Shown: positions 24,349 to 32,288 of the stretch, piece by piece
Layout: each line of letters starts with the position of its first letter
How positions within the stretch are numbered: the first letter of the stretch is position 1
Assembly (NCBI RefSeq): GCF_030539355.1
Contig: NZ_JAUNSF010000014.1
Location: forward strand, 1-46,752
DNA length: 46,752 nt
Direction of reading: 5' to 3'
From: Sutterella sp.
Lineage (GTDB): Bacteria > Pseudomonadota > Gammaproteobacteria > Burkholderiales > Burkholderiaceae_F
Program-made: the position numbers and the translations under genes
The notes under the pieces: model-generated
Told to the model about the DNA's origin: nothing
The model's input: only the letters and a program-made list of their open reading frames with translations
The model's database searches: none

Positions 24349-24861
24349 ATGACTTCGGACGGACGGCTTCAGGGGCTCGCCCCCGTCATCGGGGAATCCC
24401 CCCGTGTGCTCATTCTCGGCAGCATGCCGAGCGAGGCCTCGCTTGCGGCGCAGGCTTATTATGCACACCCGCGCAACCGCTTCTGGCCGGTGCTCGGGAC
24501 GGTGCTCTCCTTCGATCCGCTCCTCTCCTACGAAGAGAGACTCGACAGAATCCGCGCGGGCGGCATCGCGCTCTGGGATACGATCGGAAGCTGCGAACGC
24601 ACGGGGAGTCTTGATTCTGCTATTCTTCGCCCCCTTCCCAACCCCGTGGGCGAATTGATTGAAACCCATCCGACCCTCAAAAGGGTGATTCTGAACGGCG
24701 GGAAGGCCGCCGAGATGTGGCGCCGCTTCGGCGCGCCCGCGCTCACCACGGCCCAGGCCGCCTCGATCGAGGTCGTGGCGCTCCCCTCCACGTCACCCGC
24801 GAACGCGCGCTTTTCGCTTGACGCCCTGATAGCCCTCTGGGGCCCGGCGCTCACCCGCTGA
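24349..24861 (+). CDS. DNA-deoxyinosine/uracil-type glycosylase
   Basis: Uracil-DNA-glycosylase superfamily protein, 170 aa, of the hypoxanthine-DNA (deoxyinosine) glycosylase type. Visible are LILGSMPSEASLAAQAYYAHPRNRFWPVLG (motif spanning residues about 20-50), the GIALWDTIGSCER segment, and LPSTSPANARF near residue 145, the usual second active-site loop. It removes damaged deaminated bases from DNA at the start of base-excision repair. The start at 24349 follows a weak purine-rich stretch. Confidence 0.88.
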   Translation: MTSDGRLQGLAPVIGESPRVLILGSMPSEASLAAQAYYAHPRNRFWPVLGTVLSFDPLLSYEERLDRIRAGGIALWDTIGSCERTGSLDSAILRPLPNPVGELIETHPTLKRVILNGGKAAEMWRRFGAPALTTAQAASIEVVALPSTSPANARFSLDALIALWGPALTR

Positions 24862-24914
24862 CGGGCCTCGCCGCGAGGAGGTTGTTCACCTCTCAGGAAG
24901 GGGTTCTGCACGGC

Positions 24915-25055
24915 TTGTCCACAGGCTGAAATTTCATTGCCTAAAAAATAGGCAGCCTGTCTTTCCCTGCGGCTGTAGGGAAGTGCGACTTATCCACAAG
25001 CTTGCCCACGTTCTGTGTGCATATTCGCGGAGGAGATATTCACCGCTTATCCACA
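24915..25055 (+). promoter_or_regulatory. cluster of DnaA boxes
   Basis: Two perfect consensus DnaA boxes TTATCCACA lie at 24990-24998 and 25047-25055, and a near-consensus TTGTCCACA lies at 24915-24923. All are in the same orientation. A weaker TTGCCCACG is at 25002-25010. An AT-rich segment with TGCCTA-aaaaa-TAGGCA (24938-24954) sits between the first two. The region may bind DnaA; whether it is an origin or a titration/regulatory site is open. Confidence 0.55.
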
Positions 25056-25090
25056 AGAGGAAAATGCCCCGGAGAGAGGCGCTGAAGAGA

Positions 25091-25126
25091 AGAAAACGGC
25101 GCCTCCCGATCAACGGGGAAGCGCCG
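25091..25126 (-). terminator. terminator of FMN-containing flavoreductase
   Basis: On the minus strand CGGCGCTTCCCC pairs with GGGAGGCGCCG (small internal mismatch) around a 7-nt loop, followed by TTTTCTTCTC. It lies 27 nt past the flavoreductase stop. Confidence 0.75.
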
Positions 25127-25152
25127 CTCGTGAGGTGACTCAAGCCTGTCGT

Positions 25153-26982
25153 TTACTTGAGCGCGGCTGCAGCCGCCGCACGGCCGGCGGCGAGGCCGGA
25201 GGTGTAGGCGATGAGCAGACTCGTGCCCGGTTCATAGACGCGGTTGTAGAACGGACGGTTGGCCATCTCGCCCACGGCCCAGAGACCCGGGACCGGGGCA
25301 TTTTTTGAATTGAGAACCTTCCAGCCCGCGTCGGTGACGACGCCGCCGATCGTGCCGCCGATCACCGGACGCACGCGCACGGCGAAGAAGGGCTCGGCGG
25401 TGATCGGGGTGAGGTTCTCCGCGGCGCGGCCGAAGAGCGTGTCCTTTCCGGCGGCCGCGTCCTCGTTGTACTTCTTCATCGTCGCGGCGAAGGTGCTCGC
25501 GTTCGAGCCCATGCGGCGGGCGAGCTCCTCGAAGGTGTTACCGACCACCACGGTGTCGTAGCCGAAGTAGGCGAGCAGGTTGTTCGCCTTCTCCTTGTCG
25601 GCGCTGTCGACGATCAGCCACGTGTCGCGCTGCTCGCTCATCGCGTCGGTGATGACGGGCTGGTCCTCGCGCACGAAGCGCACGCCCTTCTCATTGACGA
25701 GCGTGATGCCAGCCCAGCCGCGGGGGCCGAGCATGTTCTCTGCGATGGGCCTGTAGGCGGGCTTGATGCCGACGCCGATCAGCCAGCTGTCGGCGACCTC
25801 GCGGCCGCCGGCCTGGGCGGCGAGCTCGAGACCGTCGCCGGTGCTGCCCTCCGCCGCGGCGCTCTGCTCGGCGTAGACCGCCCAGCGCGGCTGGCGCTCG
25901 GTGATCTTGACGAGATCGGCGCCGAAGCCGCCCGTGGCGAGGACGACCGCCTTCGCGCGGAACTCAAAGCGATTGGTGCCGTCGGCGGCCGCCACACCCG
26001 CGACCGAGCCGTCCGCGTTGGTGAGGAGCTTCCAGGCCCCGGTGCCCGTGAGAATTTTTCCGCCCTTCTTTGTCACGAAGCCGGCGAGGGCGTCGGCCTG
26101 CGAGGCGCCGGCCGGGCGGCCCGCCTCGACGCCGGCGGGGATGAGCGCATAGGCGCCGATGCCGTCGGCCGCGGCCGGGTTGGCGGAGAACTGCAGGCCC
26201 ACGGTCTTCGTGAGCCAGGAGACCGTCTCGGCGCTCTGCGCGACGATGCCTTCGACGCGGGTCGCGTCCGGGTAGAGGCGCGAGCCGCCGCGCACGGACT
26301 GCTTCTGATCTTCGAGCCAGAGCTTCACGAGGCCCTGGGGATCGGCGGGAAGGCCGCTCGCCTTCTGAATGTCGGAGCCGGCGGCCGTGAGGAGGCCCGG
26401 GGAGAGGGCGGCCGAGCCGCCCACAGCGGGGGCCTTCTCGAGCACGACGACGCGGGCGCCCGCGTCTGCGGCCGCGGCGGCCGCGGCGAGGCCGGAGGCG
26501 CCGGCGCCCACGACCACGACGTCGGCGTCAGGGGTCTCGGCGAGCGGGAGCGTCGCGGGATCAATGATCACAGGGTCCGGCGTCCACTCGGCGCTTGAGC
26601 CCCCGGCGCTCTCGATCGCCTGGCCGATCGCGCGGAGCAGCGAGGCGGTCGAGCGCGTGGCGCCGGCGACCGTGTCCACCGCGAGGTTCTGGCGGGCGAG
26701 CACCTGTTCGGTCACCTGACGCATCGGCTCGTCGGCGATGAAGGGCGTCTCGGCGCTCTTCACGACGCGCACGGACTCGATCCGGTTCTCGGAGAGCTTC
26801 ACCTCGACCTCCATCATGCCGTTCAGGCCCGGCGTCGTCTCGGTGTAGGTTCCGGCGCGCAGCGGTGCACGGGTCGGGGCCTCGGCAGGTGCCGTCTCGG
26901 CGGCGAACGAGGCGGCGCAGGCCGAGAGGATGGCGGCGGCGACGAGCGTGCGCTCAAGGCGCCGGGAACTGGTGGTCTTCAA
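25153..26982 (-). CDS. secreted FMN/FAD flavoreductase, divergent active site
   Basis: Periplasmic or surface flavoprotein reductase of 609 aa, resembling the urocanate/fumarate-type reductases that carry an FMN-binding domain. It starts at TTG 26982 with GGAG 7 nt upstream. A Sec signal covers residues about 1-28. The FMN_bind domain (about 40-122) has the flavinylation motif DTVAGATRST (103-112), likely modified by ApbE at Ser111 or Thr112. The FAD fold begins near residue 155 (VVVVGAGASGLAAA). The cap lacks classic fumarate-reductase residues: VIGGTIGG replaces HHTMGG, EPGTSL replaces RLGGNS, and SADKEK replaces the proton-donor Arg region. A different acceptor is likely. No sensor kinase or esterase is adjacent. 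Confidence 0.88.
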   Translation of the reverse strand: MKTTSSRRLERTLVAAAILSACAASFAAETAPAEAPTRAPLRAGTYTETTPGLNGMMEVEVKLSENRIESVRVVKSAETPFIADEPMRQVTEQVLARQNLAVDTVAGATRSTASLLRAIGQAIESAGGSSAEWTPDPVIIDPATLPLAETPDADVVVVGAGASGLAAAAAAADAGARVVVLEKAPAVGGSAALSPGLLTAAGSDIQKASGLPADPQGLVKLWLEDQKQSVRGGSRLYPDATRVEGIVAQSAETVSWLTKTVGLQFSANPAAADGIGAYALIPAGVEAGRPAGASQADALAGFVTKKGGKILTGTGAWKLLTNADGSVAGVAAADGTNRFEFRAKAVVLATGGFGADLVKITERQPRWAVYAEQSAAAEGSTGDGLELAAQAGGREVADSWLIGVGIKPAYRPIAENMLGPRGWAGITLVNEKGVRFVREDQPVITDAMSEQRDTWLIVDSADKEKANNLLAYFGYDTVVVGNTFEELARRMGSNASTFAATMKKYNEDAAAGKDTLFGRAAENLTPITAEPFFAVRVRPVIGGTIGGVVTDAGWKVLNSKNAPVPGLWAVGEMANRPFYNRVYEPGTSLLIAYTSGLAAGRAAAAAALK

Positions 26983-27298
26983 TTCTTTTCTCCCGAAATT
27001 TGTCCGGTGGATTCTCTGCGGTGCCGTCAGGGAAGCCTGGGAGCTCCCCCGGGGGCCGGCACGGTGTGCATTTGGGCCGAAAGATTGTCAGAGCGCGCTT
27101 AATGGGCACTGAAATTCAGATGCACAGGTCAGCAAGGAAGTCCTTCGACACAATCGAGCGTGTCGCCCGTGTGCGAGGGTCGGTATCATGAAAGATGGTC
27201 CGGACGGGGACGTCCGGGCAGAGAACAATTCGAGGCCGCCGGCAAGAGGGGCAACCCGTCGTCGGCGGCATCGCCACCCCGAAGGAGAGAGACCGCAA
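26983..27298. other. divergent promoter region, no gene seen
   Basis: A 316-nt gap between the divergent flavoreductase and M20 peptidase genes. It should hold both promoters. I see a CCCCCGGGGG run at 27046-27055 and a possible -10 TATCAT at 27181-27186 for the peptidase, without a good -35. No small gene is supported. Confidence 0.4.
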
Positions 27299-28573
27299 AT
27301 GGCTTCCAAGGACTGCATTCCCGAGCTTCAGCCTGCAATGAAGACCCGCATTGAGGCGCTCAGTGAGCTCCCCGCCGTGAAGACGGCGCTTGAGGTCTGC
27401 GTAGAGGAGACGGAGCGCGCCGTCGCCGAGCAGATCCGCATCTCGCAGATCGAGTCGCCCACGTTCGCCGAGGGCGTGCGCGGCGAGGCCGTCGCGGCGC
27501 TGCTCCGTGAATACGGTCTCACGGACGTCGTGATCGATCCCTCGGGCAACGTGGTCGGTCGCCGCCCCGGCACCGGCAGCGGCCCCGTCCTCGCGATCGC
27601 CGCCCATCTCGACACGGTCTTCCCCGCGGGCACCGATCTCACGGTGACGAAGGACGGCCCGCTCTACCGCGGCCCCGGCATCGGCGACAACGCCTCGGGC
27701 CTGCGCTCGATGCTCCAGACGCTGAGGGCTCTCAACCGCGCCGGGATCCAGACCGAGGGCGACATCCTCTTCGTCGGCACCGTCGGCGAGGAAGGCAACG
27801 GCGACATCCGCGGCGCGAAGGCGCTCTTTGACGGCTCCCGCAGGATCGACGGCTTCCTCGCGCTCGACATGTGCGAGGTGACGACCGTGCAGAACGGCGC
27901 GACGGGCTCGCACCGCTGGCGCATCGCGATCGAGGGCCAGGGCGGACACTCCTACATCGACTACGGCAAGGTCCCCTCGGCGATTCATGCGATGTGCCGC
28001 GCGGGCAATATCATCGCGGACTTCGATCCTCCCGCGGACCCCAAGACCACCTTCACGATCGGCACGATCAAGGGCGGCACGACGGTCAACTCGATCGCGG
28101 CGCGCTGCGAGGTCGACGTCGACATGCGCTCGGTCAATCTTCAGGAACTAGAGGCCCTCGAGGAGCGCATGCTCGCCGCCTTCGAGAAGGGCGTGGAGCT
28201 TGAGAACGCCCGCTGGCCCGCCGCCGACGAGGATCACAGGCTGCGCCTCGTGAAGACCCAGATCGGCAACCGCCCGGCCGGCCAGCAGCCCGCCGACTCG
28301 CCCGTCGTGCAGGCCGCGCTCTGCGCGATGAACCGCATGGGCATCGAGGTGAAGCAGTGCCGCTCCTCCTCGACCGATGCCAACAAGCCGATCTCGATCG
28401 GCGTGCCCTCGGCCTGCATCGGCACGGGCGGCGTCACCGTCAACGAGCACAGCCTCAAGGAGTACTGGGACTCGACCGACATGGAGAAAGGTCCGCAGCT
28501 CGCGATTCTCATCGCGCTCGCGCTCACGGGCATCGCCGGCGTGTCCCCGGCGGGGCTGCCGAAGCTCGCCTGA
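27299..28573 (+). CDS. M20-family metallopeptidase
   Basis: Zinc-dependent M20 peptidase/deacylase, 424 aa. The start at 27299 has AAGGAGA 9 nt upstream; an earlier in-frame ATG at 27188 adds a basic low-complexity stretch. The zinc site residues are visible: AAHLDT, GDNASGL, GEEGNG, LDMCE and the final His in VNEHSLKEYW. The dimerisation lid has GGHSYIDYG and KGGTTVNSI. Likely a dipeptidase or tripeptidase-type enzyme for peptide use, fitting an amino-acid-dependent organism. It is transcribed away from the flavoreductase and followed by a GC hairpin before skp. Confidence 0.92.
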   Translation: MASKDCIPELQPAMKTRIEALSELPAVKTALEVCVEETERAVAEQIRISQIESPTFAEGVRGEAVAALLREYGLTDVVIDPSGNVVGRRPGTGSGPVLAIAAHLDTVFPAGTDLTVTKDGPLYRGPGIGDNASGLRSMLQTLRALNRAGIQTEGDILFVGTVGEEGNGDIRGAKALFDGSRRIDGFLALDMCEVTTVQNGATGSHRWRIAIEGQGGHSYIDYGKVPSAIHAMCRAGNIIADFDPPADPKTTFTIGTIKGGTTVNSIAARCEVDVDMRSVNLQELEALEERMLAAFEKGVELENARWPAADEDHRLRLVKTQIGNRPAGQQPADSPVVQAALCAMNRMGIEVKQCRSSSTDANKPISIGVPSACIGTGGVTVNEHSLKEYWDSTDMEKGPQLAILIALALTGIAGVSPAGLPKLA

Positions 28574-28593
28574 TATCTCTGATGTAAAACAAG

Positions 28594-28613
28594 ACCGCCC
28601 GTCCGCGGGCGGT
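28594..28613 (+). terminator. hairpin after M20 peptidase gene
   Basis: An 8-bp stem ACCGCCCG (28594-28601) pairs with CGGGCGGT (28606-28613) around 4 nt, 21 nt past the stop. Only a weak T/A stretch follows, so termination may be partial. Confidence 0.5.
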
Positions 28614-28755
28614 TGCTAAAATCAAAGATCCCGCGGGCCGCCCCGGAAGGCAAAGCTCCTCCCGGCGGCCCTCACGGACAAGACGCTTCATCACGGGCCG
28701 GATTTTTTGCAGAGCGAAGTCCCTGCCGGCCCGGCAACTCCGGGAGTACACGTTC

Positions 28756-29295
28756 ATGCGCTCATTCGGTCTCGGCTGCTCGGCCGCTCTCCTCGCCGCT
28801 GTCGTCGCCTTCACGACGCCCCAGGCGGTTTCCGCGGAACTGAAGATCGGCGTCGTCAACATGGAGCGCATCCTGCGCGAGTCGAAGGTCGCCAACGAGG
28901 CGAGCGAGCGGCTCAACGCCGAAGGCCAGCGCCGTCAGGAGGAGATCGAGGCGATCAGCCGCCGCTTCAAGTCCCGTCTCGAGCGCTTCGAGAAGAACTC
29001 GGCCGACATGGACGAGGGCGAGCGTGTGCAGGAACGCCGTGCGCTCGCCGAGATGGAGCGTGACGTCACCCGCCGCAGCCGCGAGGCGCGCGAGGAATTC
29101 AACCAGCGACGCAACGAGGAGGTGCTGCTGCTGCAGAACCGCGCCGGTCGCGTCGTGCAGGAGATCGCGAAGAAGGAAAACTTCGACCTGGTGCTTGACG
29201 AATACTTTTTCGCGAGCGCACGCATCGATCTCACGAGCCGCGTGATCGAGGAACTCGACCGCGGCGTTCAGCAGAAGTCCGCCAGGAAGAAGTAA
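28756..29295 (+). CDS. skp: OmpH/Skp periplasmic chaperone
   Basis: Skp-family chaperone of 179 aa that holds unfolded outer-membrane proteins in the periplasm. It has a signal peptide (about 1-27, ending AVSA), the N-terminal strand LKIGVVNMERILRES, and a long charged coiled coil (about 45-140) that forms the tentacles. The C-terminus is rich in Lys. It opens the lipid A cluster, as in most proteobacteria, but bamA, which usually precedes it, is absent here and an M20 peptidase gene takes that place. Confidence 0.93.
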   Translation: MRSFGLGCSAALLAAVVAFTTPQAVSAELKIGVVNMERILRESKVANEASERLNAEGQRRQEEIEAISRRFKSRLERFEKNSADMDEGERVQERRALAEMERDVTRRSREAREEFNQRRNEEVLLLQNRAGRVVQEIAKKENFDLVLDEYFFASARIDLTSRVIEELDRGVQQKSARKK

Positions 29296-29394
29296 GGGCG
29301 GTCTTCTGACTAAAAATTTTTGCCGGCATCCCTCTGAATCCGGCGACGGGCACCCCCGCCCGAAAACAATCACTTATCTCCCCAAGGAACAGTT

Positions 29395-30492
29395 ATGTCT
29401 CAGAACCTCATGCTCTCGAAGCTCGTCGAGGCCGTGAACGAGCGCGCCAAGGGGCGCCTCTCCATGCGCATCTCGGGCGAGGACGTGCCCGTCGGCCGTT
29501 TCATGCCGCCCGATCAGGCGGGCGAGGGCGATCTGAGCTTCCTCACGGATCCGCGCTACGCGGAGGCTATGAAGGCGAGCCGCGCGGCCGCCCTCGTGCT
29601 CCGTGAGAAGGACGCCGCCGGCGTCTTCGGCGAGACGCTTCCCGCCCGCACGATCCTCATCTGCGACAACCCCTACGCCTTCTTTGCCTTCGCGAGCCAG
29701 GTCTTCTACCCCGTGAAGCGCAATCCCGGCATCCACCCGCGCGCCTACGTCGAGGATGGCGCCGAGGTTGACCCGACCGCCACCGTGGACGTGTTCGCGG
29801 TCGTGCGCCGCGGCGCGAAGATCGGGCCCCGCGCCCTCATCAGCTCGGGCGTCGTCGTGGGCGAGAACTGCGAGGTGGGCGCCGACACGATCATCTACCC
29901 CAACGCCGTGCTCTACGAAGGCACCGTCGTGGGCGAGGGCGGCTGCATCCAGTCGGGCGCGGTCCTCGGCGGCGACGGCTTCGGCTTCGCGCCCTTCCGC
30001 GGCGAGTGGGTGAAGATCCCGCAGCGCGGCCGCACCGTGCTCGGCAATGAGGTCGAGATCGGCGCCAACACGACCGTGGACCGCGGCGCGCTCGAGGACA
30101 CCGTCGTGGGCGAAGGCACAAAGCTCGACAACCAGGTCCAGATCGGCCACAACGACCGCATCGGCCGCCACTGCGTGATGGCCTCCTGCGTCGGCATCGC
30201 CGGCTCGACCACCGTGGGCGACCACGTGATGATCGGCGGCGCGGCGATGATCAACGGTCACATCACGATTCCGTCGGGCTCGGGCGTCGGTCCCGCCACC
30301 GCCATCACCGGCTGGGGCAAGGAGCCCGCCGAGCAGATGGGCTTCTTCCCGGCGCTCTCGAAGCGCGAGTTCATGCTGAGCGCCTCCATCACGGCGCGCC
30401 TCCCGGAGATGCGCAGGGATCTCAAGCGCCTCGAGAAGGAGGTCGAGCAACTCCGTGCGCTAATCCGAAAGGAAGAAGCAAAGGAAGCCTAA
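29395..30492 (+). CDS. lpxD: UDP-3-O-acylglucosamine N-acyltransferase
   Basis: LpxD, 365 aa, adds the second 3-hydroxyacyl chain in lipid A synthesis. The N-terminal uridine-binding domain (about 1-105) is followed by a left-handed beta helix of hexapeptide repeats (about 110-300) and a C-terminal helix. The catalytic His lies in IGHNDRIG. AAGGA sits 6 nt before the ATG. The gap from skp is 99 nt and contains AAAAATTTTT. It runs with fabZ downstream. Confidence 0.96.
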   Translation: MSQNLMLSKLVEAVNERAKGRLSMRISGEDVPVGRFMPPDQAGEGDLSFLTDPRYAEAMKASRAAALVLREKDAAGVFGETLPARTILICDNPYAFFAFASQVFYPVKRNPGIHPRAYVEDGAEVDPTATVDVFAVVRRGAKIGPRALISSGVVVGENCEVGADTIIYPNAVLYEGTVVGEGGCIQSGAVLGGDGFGFAPFRGEWVKIPQRGRTVLGNEVEIGANTTVDRGALEDTVVGEGTKLDNQVQIGHNDRIGRHCVMASCVGIAGSTTVGDHVMIGGAAMINGHITIPSGSGVGPATAITGWGKEPAEQMGFFPALSKREFMLSASITARLPEMRRDLKRLEKEVEQLRALIRKEEAKEA

Positions 30493-30637
30493 AAGCGCGA
30501 AAATAGATACTTCCCTCGCGCGGATCACGACCGGTCCGCGCGGGGCGGAATCCCCGAACTTCAGAAGACCCGTTCCGGCGGCGCCCCGGCGCAGCGGACA
30601 CAAGCAAAAACCAATCACAAGAGAGATTTCCTGAGCC

Positions 30638-31117
30638 ATGCCGAAGAGCCTCAACATCCTGGACATCATGGAGCAGCTTCCTCACCGGTATCCGTTCCTT
30701 CTGATCGACCGCGTGCTCGAGCTCTCCGACGAGCTCGACCGTGTCGTCGCGATCAAGAACGTGACGATGAACGAGCCGCAGTTCACCGGCCACTTCCCGC
30801 AGGCGCCCGTGATGCCCGGCGTGCTCATCATTGAGGCGATGGCCCAGACCTGCGCGATCATCGCGCTCGCCCGCCTGCCGAAGGACGTGGATCCGAAGAA
30901 GTGCCTCTTCTACTTCGCCGGCATCGACAACGCGCGCTTCAAGCGCATCGTGCAGCCCGGCGACCAGCTCGTGATCGAGGGCAAGTTCATCAAGAGCAAG
31001 CTCGGCATGGGCATCTTCGAGGCCGTCGCCCGCGTTGACGGCAAGGTGGCCGCCCAGGCGCAGATGATGTGCGCCTACCGTCCGGCCCCGCAGAAGAGCG
31101 AGCCGGCCGCGGGCTGA
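30638..31117 (+). CDS. fabZ: 3-hydroxyacyl-ACP dehydratase
   Basis: FabZ, 159 aa, dehydrates beta-hydroxyacyl-ACP in fatty-acid elongation. The active-site motif GHFPQAPVMPGVLIIEAMAQ is complete, with catalytic His and Glu, and LPHRYPFLLIDRV near the N-terminus is typical. It lies 145 nt after lpxD in the normal lipid A gene order and is followed by a terminator-like structure. Confidence 0.96.
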   Translation: MPKSLNILDIMEQLPHRYPFLLIDRVLELSDELDRVVAIKNVTMNEPQFTGHFPQAPVMPGVLIIEAMAQTCAIIALARLPKDVDPKKCLFYFAGIDNARFKRIVQPGDQLVIEGKFIKSKLGMGIFEAVARVDGKVAAQAQMMCAYRPAPQKSEPAAG

Positions 31118-31149
31118 TCGCCTTCCTCCGGGCCCGGGAGGGTTTCCCC

Positions 31150-31210
31150 GGGCGCCGCTTGAAATAGGCGGAGACGCTGTCTGAAATGAGGACGGCGCCC
31201 CGCCTTTTTT
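31150..31210 (+). terminator. terminator after fabZ
   Basis: GGGCGCC (31150-31156) pairs with GGCGCCC (31194-31200). An alternative stem GGCGG/CCGCC (about 31167-31204) ends directly at six T residues (31205-31210). It lies about 35 nt past the fabZ stop and just before the lpxA promoter. Confidence 0.55.
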
Positions 31211-31230
31211 GCATCTTGAAATCTCCTTTT

Positions 31231-31259
31231 TTGGAGTACCGCGGTGCGCTCTTTATAAT
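31231..31259 (+). promoter_or_regulatory. promoter for lpxA
   Basis: TTGGAG (31231-31236) and a perfect TATAAT (31254-31259) are 17 nt apart. It lies between the fabZ terminator and lpxA, giving a leader of about 145 nt. Confidence 0.65.
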
Positions 31260-31411
31260 TAATCGGATGGACACCGCGCCGGAGGCTCCTTGAAGAGGAA
31301 ATCCCCCGGGCGCAGAAGGTCCCGGAAAGCGGCTGCCGCCCCTCACGGCTTAAGCCGCCCCGAAGCTCCGTCTGAAAAAATGGCGGCAGATCATCCTGAG
31401 AAGACCATCCC

Positions 31412-32200
31412 ATGTCCCAGATTCATTCGAGCTCCATCGTCTCCCCCGAAGCCCAGATCGCCGATGATGTCGTGATCGGGCCGTTCTGCATCGTCGGACC
31501 GAACGTCCGCATCGGAAGGGGAACGGTGCTGCGCAGCCACGTCGTCGTGGAAGGCCGCACCGTGCTCGGCGAACGCAACCTCGTCTACGCAGGCGCCTGC
31601 ATCGGCTGCGCGCCGCAGGACAAGAAGTACAAGGGCGAGGACACGGAGCTCGTCGTCGGTGACGACAACGTGATCCGCGAGAACTGCACGCTCGCGATCG
31701 GCACCATCCAGGACCACGGCATCACCCGCGTCGGCAGCCGCAATCTGCTGATGGCCAATGCGCACGTCGCGCATGACTGCCAGGTGGGCGACGACATCGT
31801 CGTCGCCAACAACGTCGCCCTCGCGGGCCATGTCCAGGTGGGCAGCCACGCGATCATCGGCGGCCAGGCCGGCATCCACCAGTTCGTCCGCATCGGCGAG
31901 TACGCGATGGTGGGCGGTGCCTCGGGCGTCGTCCAGGACGTTCCGCCCTATGTGATCTGCCACCTGAACCCCTGCAAGGTCGCCGGCCTCAATCTGATCG
32001 GCCTGCGCCGCGCAGGCTGGAGCGACGAGCAGATCCGCGCGCTGCGCAAGGCCTACGGCCACCTCTACCGCGAGAACCTCACGGTGAAGGAGGCGGTCGA
32101 GCGCATGGAGGCGCTCATCGCCGAGCATCCCACGGCCGAGCACGAGCTCACCGTCTTCCTCGAATTCGTTCGTTCGAGCGCCCGCGGCATCATCCGCTGA
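31412..32200 (+). CDS. lpxA: UDP-N-acetylglucosamine acyltransferase
   Basis: LpxA, 262 aa, the first acyltransferase of lipid A synthesis. It opens with IHSSSIVSPEAQIADDV, has hexapeptide repeats through about residue 185, the catalytic region ANAHVAHDCQVGD, and a C-terminal helical domain (NLIGLRRAGWSDEQIRAL). Length is standard. The leader upstream is long and the region has its own promoter, so it may be made apart from fabZ. Confidence 0.96.
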   Translation: MSQIHSSSIVSPEAQIADDVVIGPFCIVGPNVRIGRGTVLRSHVVVEGRTVLGERNLVYAGACIGCAPQDKKYKGEDTELVVGDDNVIRENCTLAIGTIQDHGITRVGSRNLLMANAHVAHDCQVGDDIVVANNVALAGHVQVGSHAIIGGQAGIHQFVRIGEYAMVGGASGVVQDVPPYVICHLNPCKVAGLNLIGLRRAGWSDEQIRALRKAYGHLYRENLTVKEAVERMEALIAEHPTAEHELTVFLEFVRSSARGIIR

Positions 32201-32288
32201 GCGCTTTTCCGAAACTGCTGCGCGTCCCGCGGCGAGACCCCGAACAGAGAACTGACAAAAAACTGACCCGACTGGAGACCGAACCACT

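Noticed and set aside
24938..24954. TGCCTA-aaaaa-TAGGCA as a terminator
   Set aside because: Stem is short and AT-poor at its base, and no T tract follows; listed only as part of the DnaA-box region.
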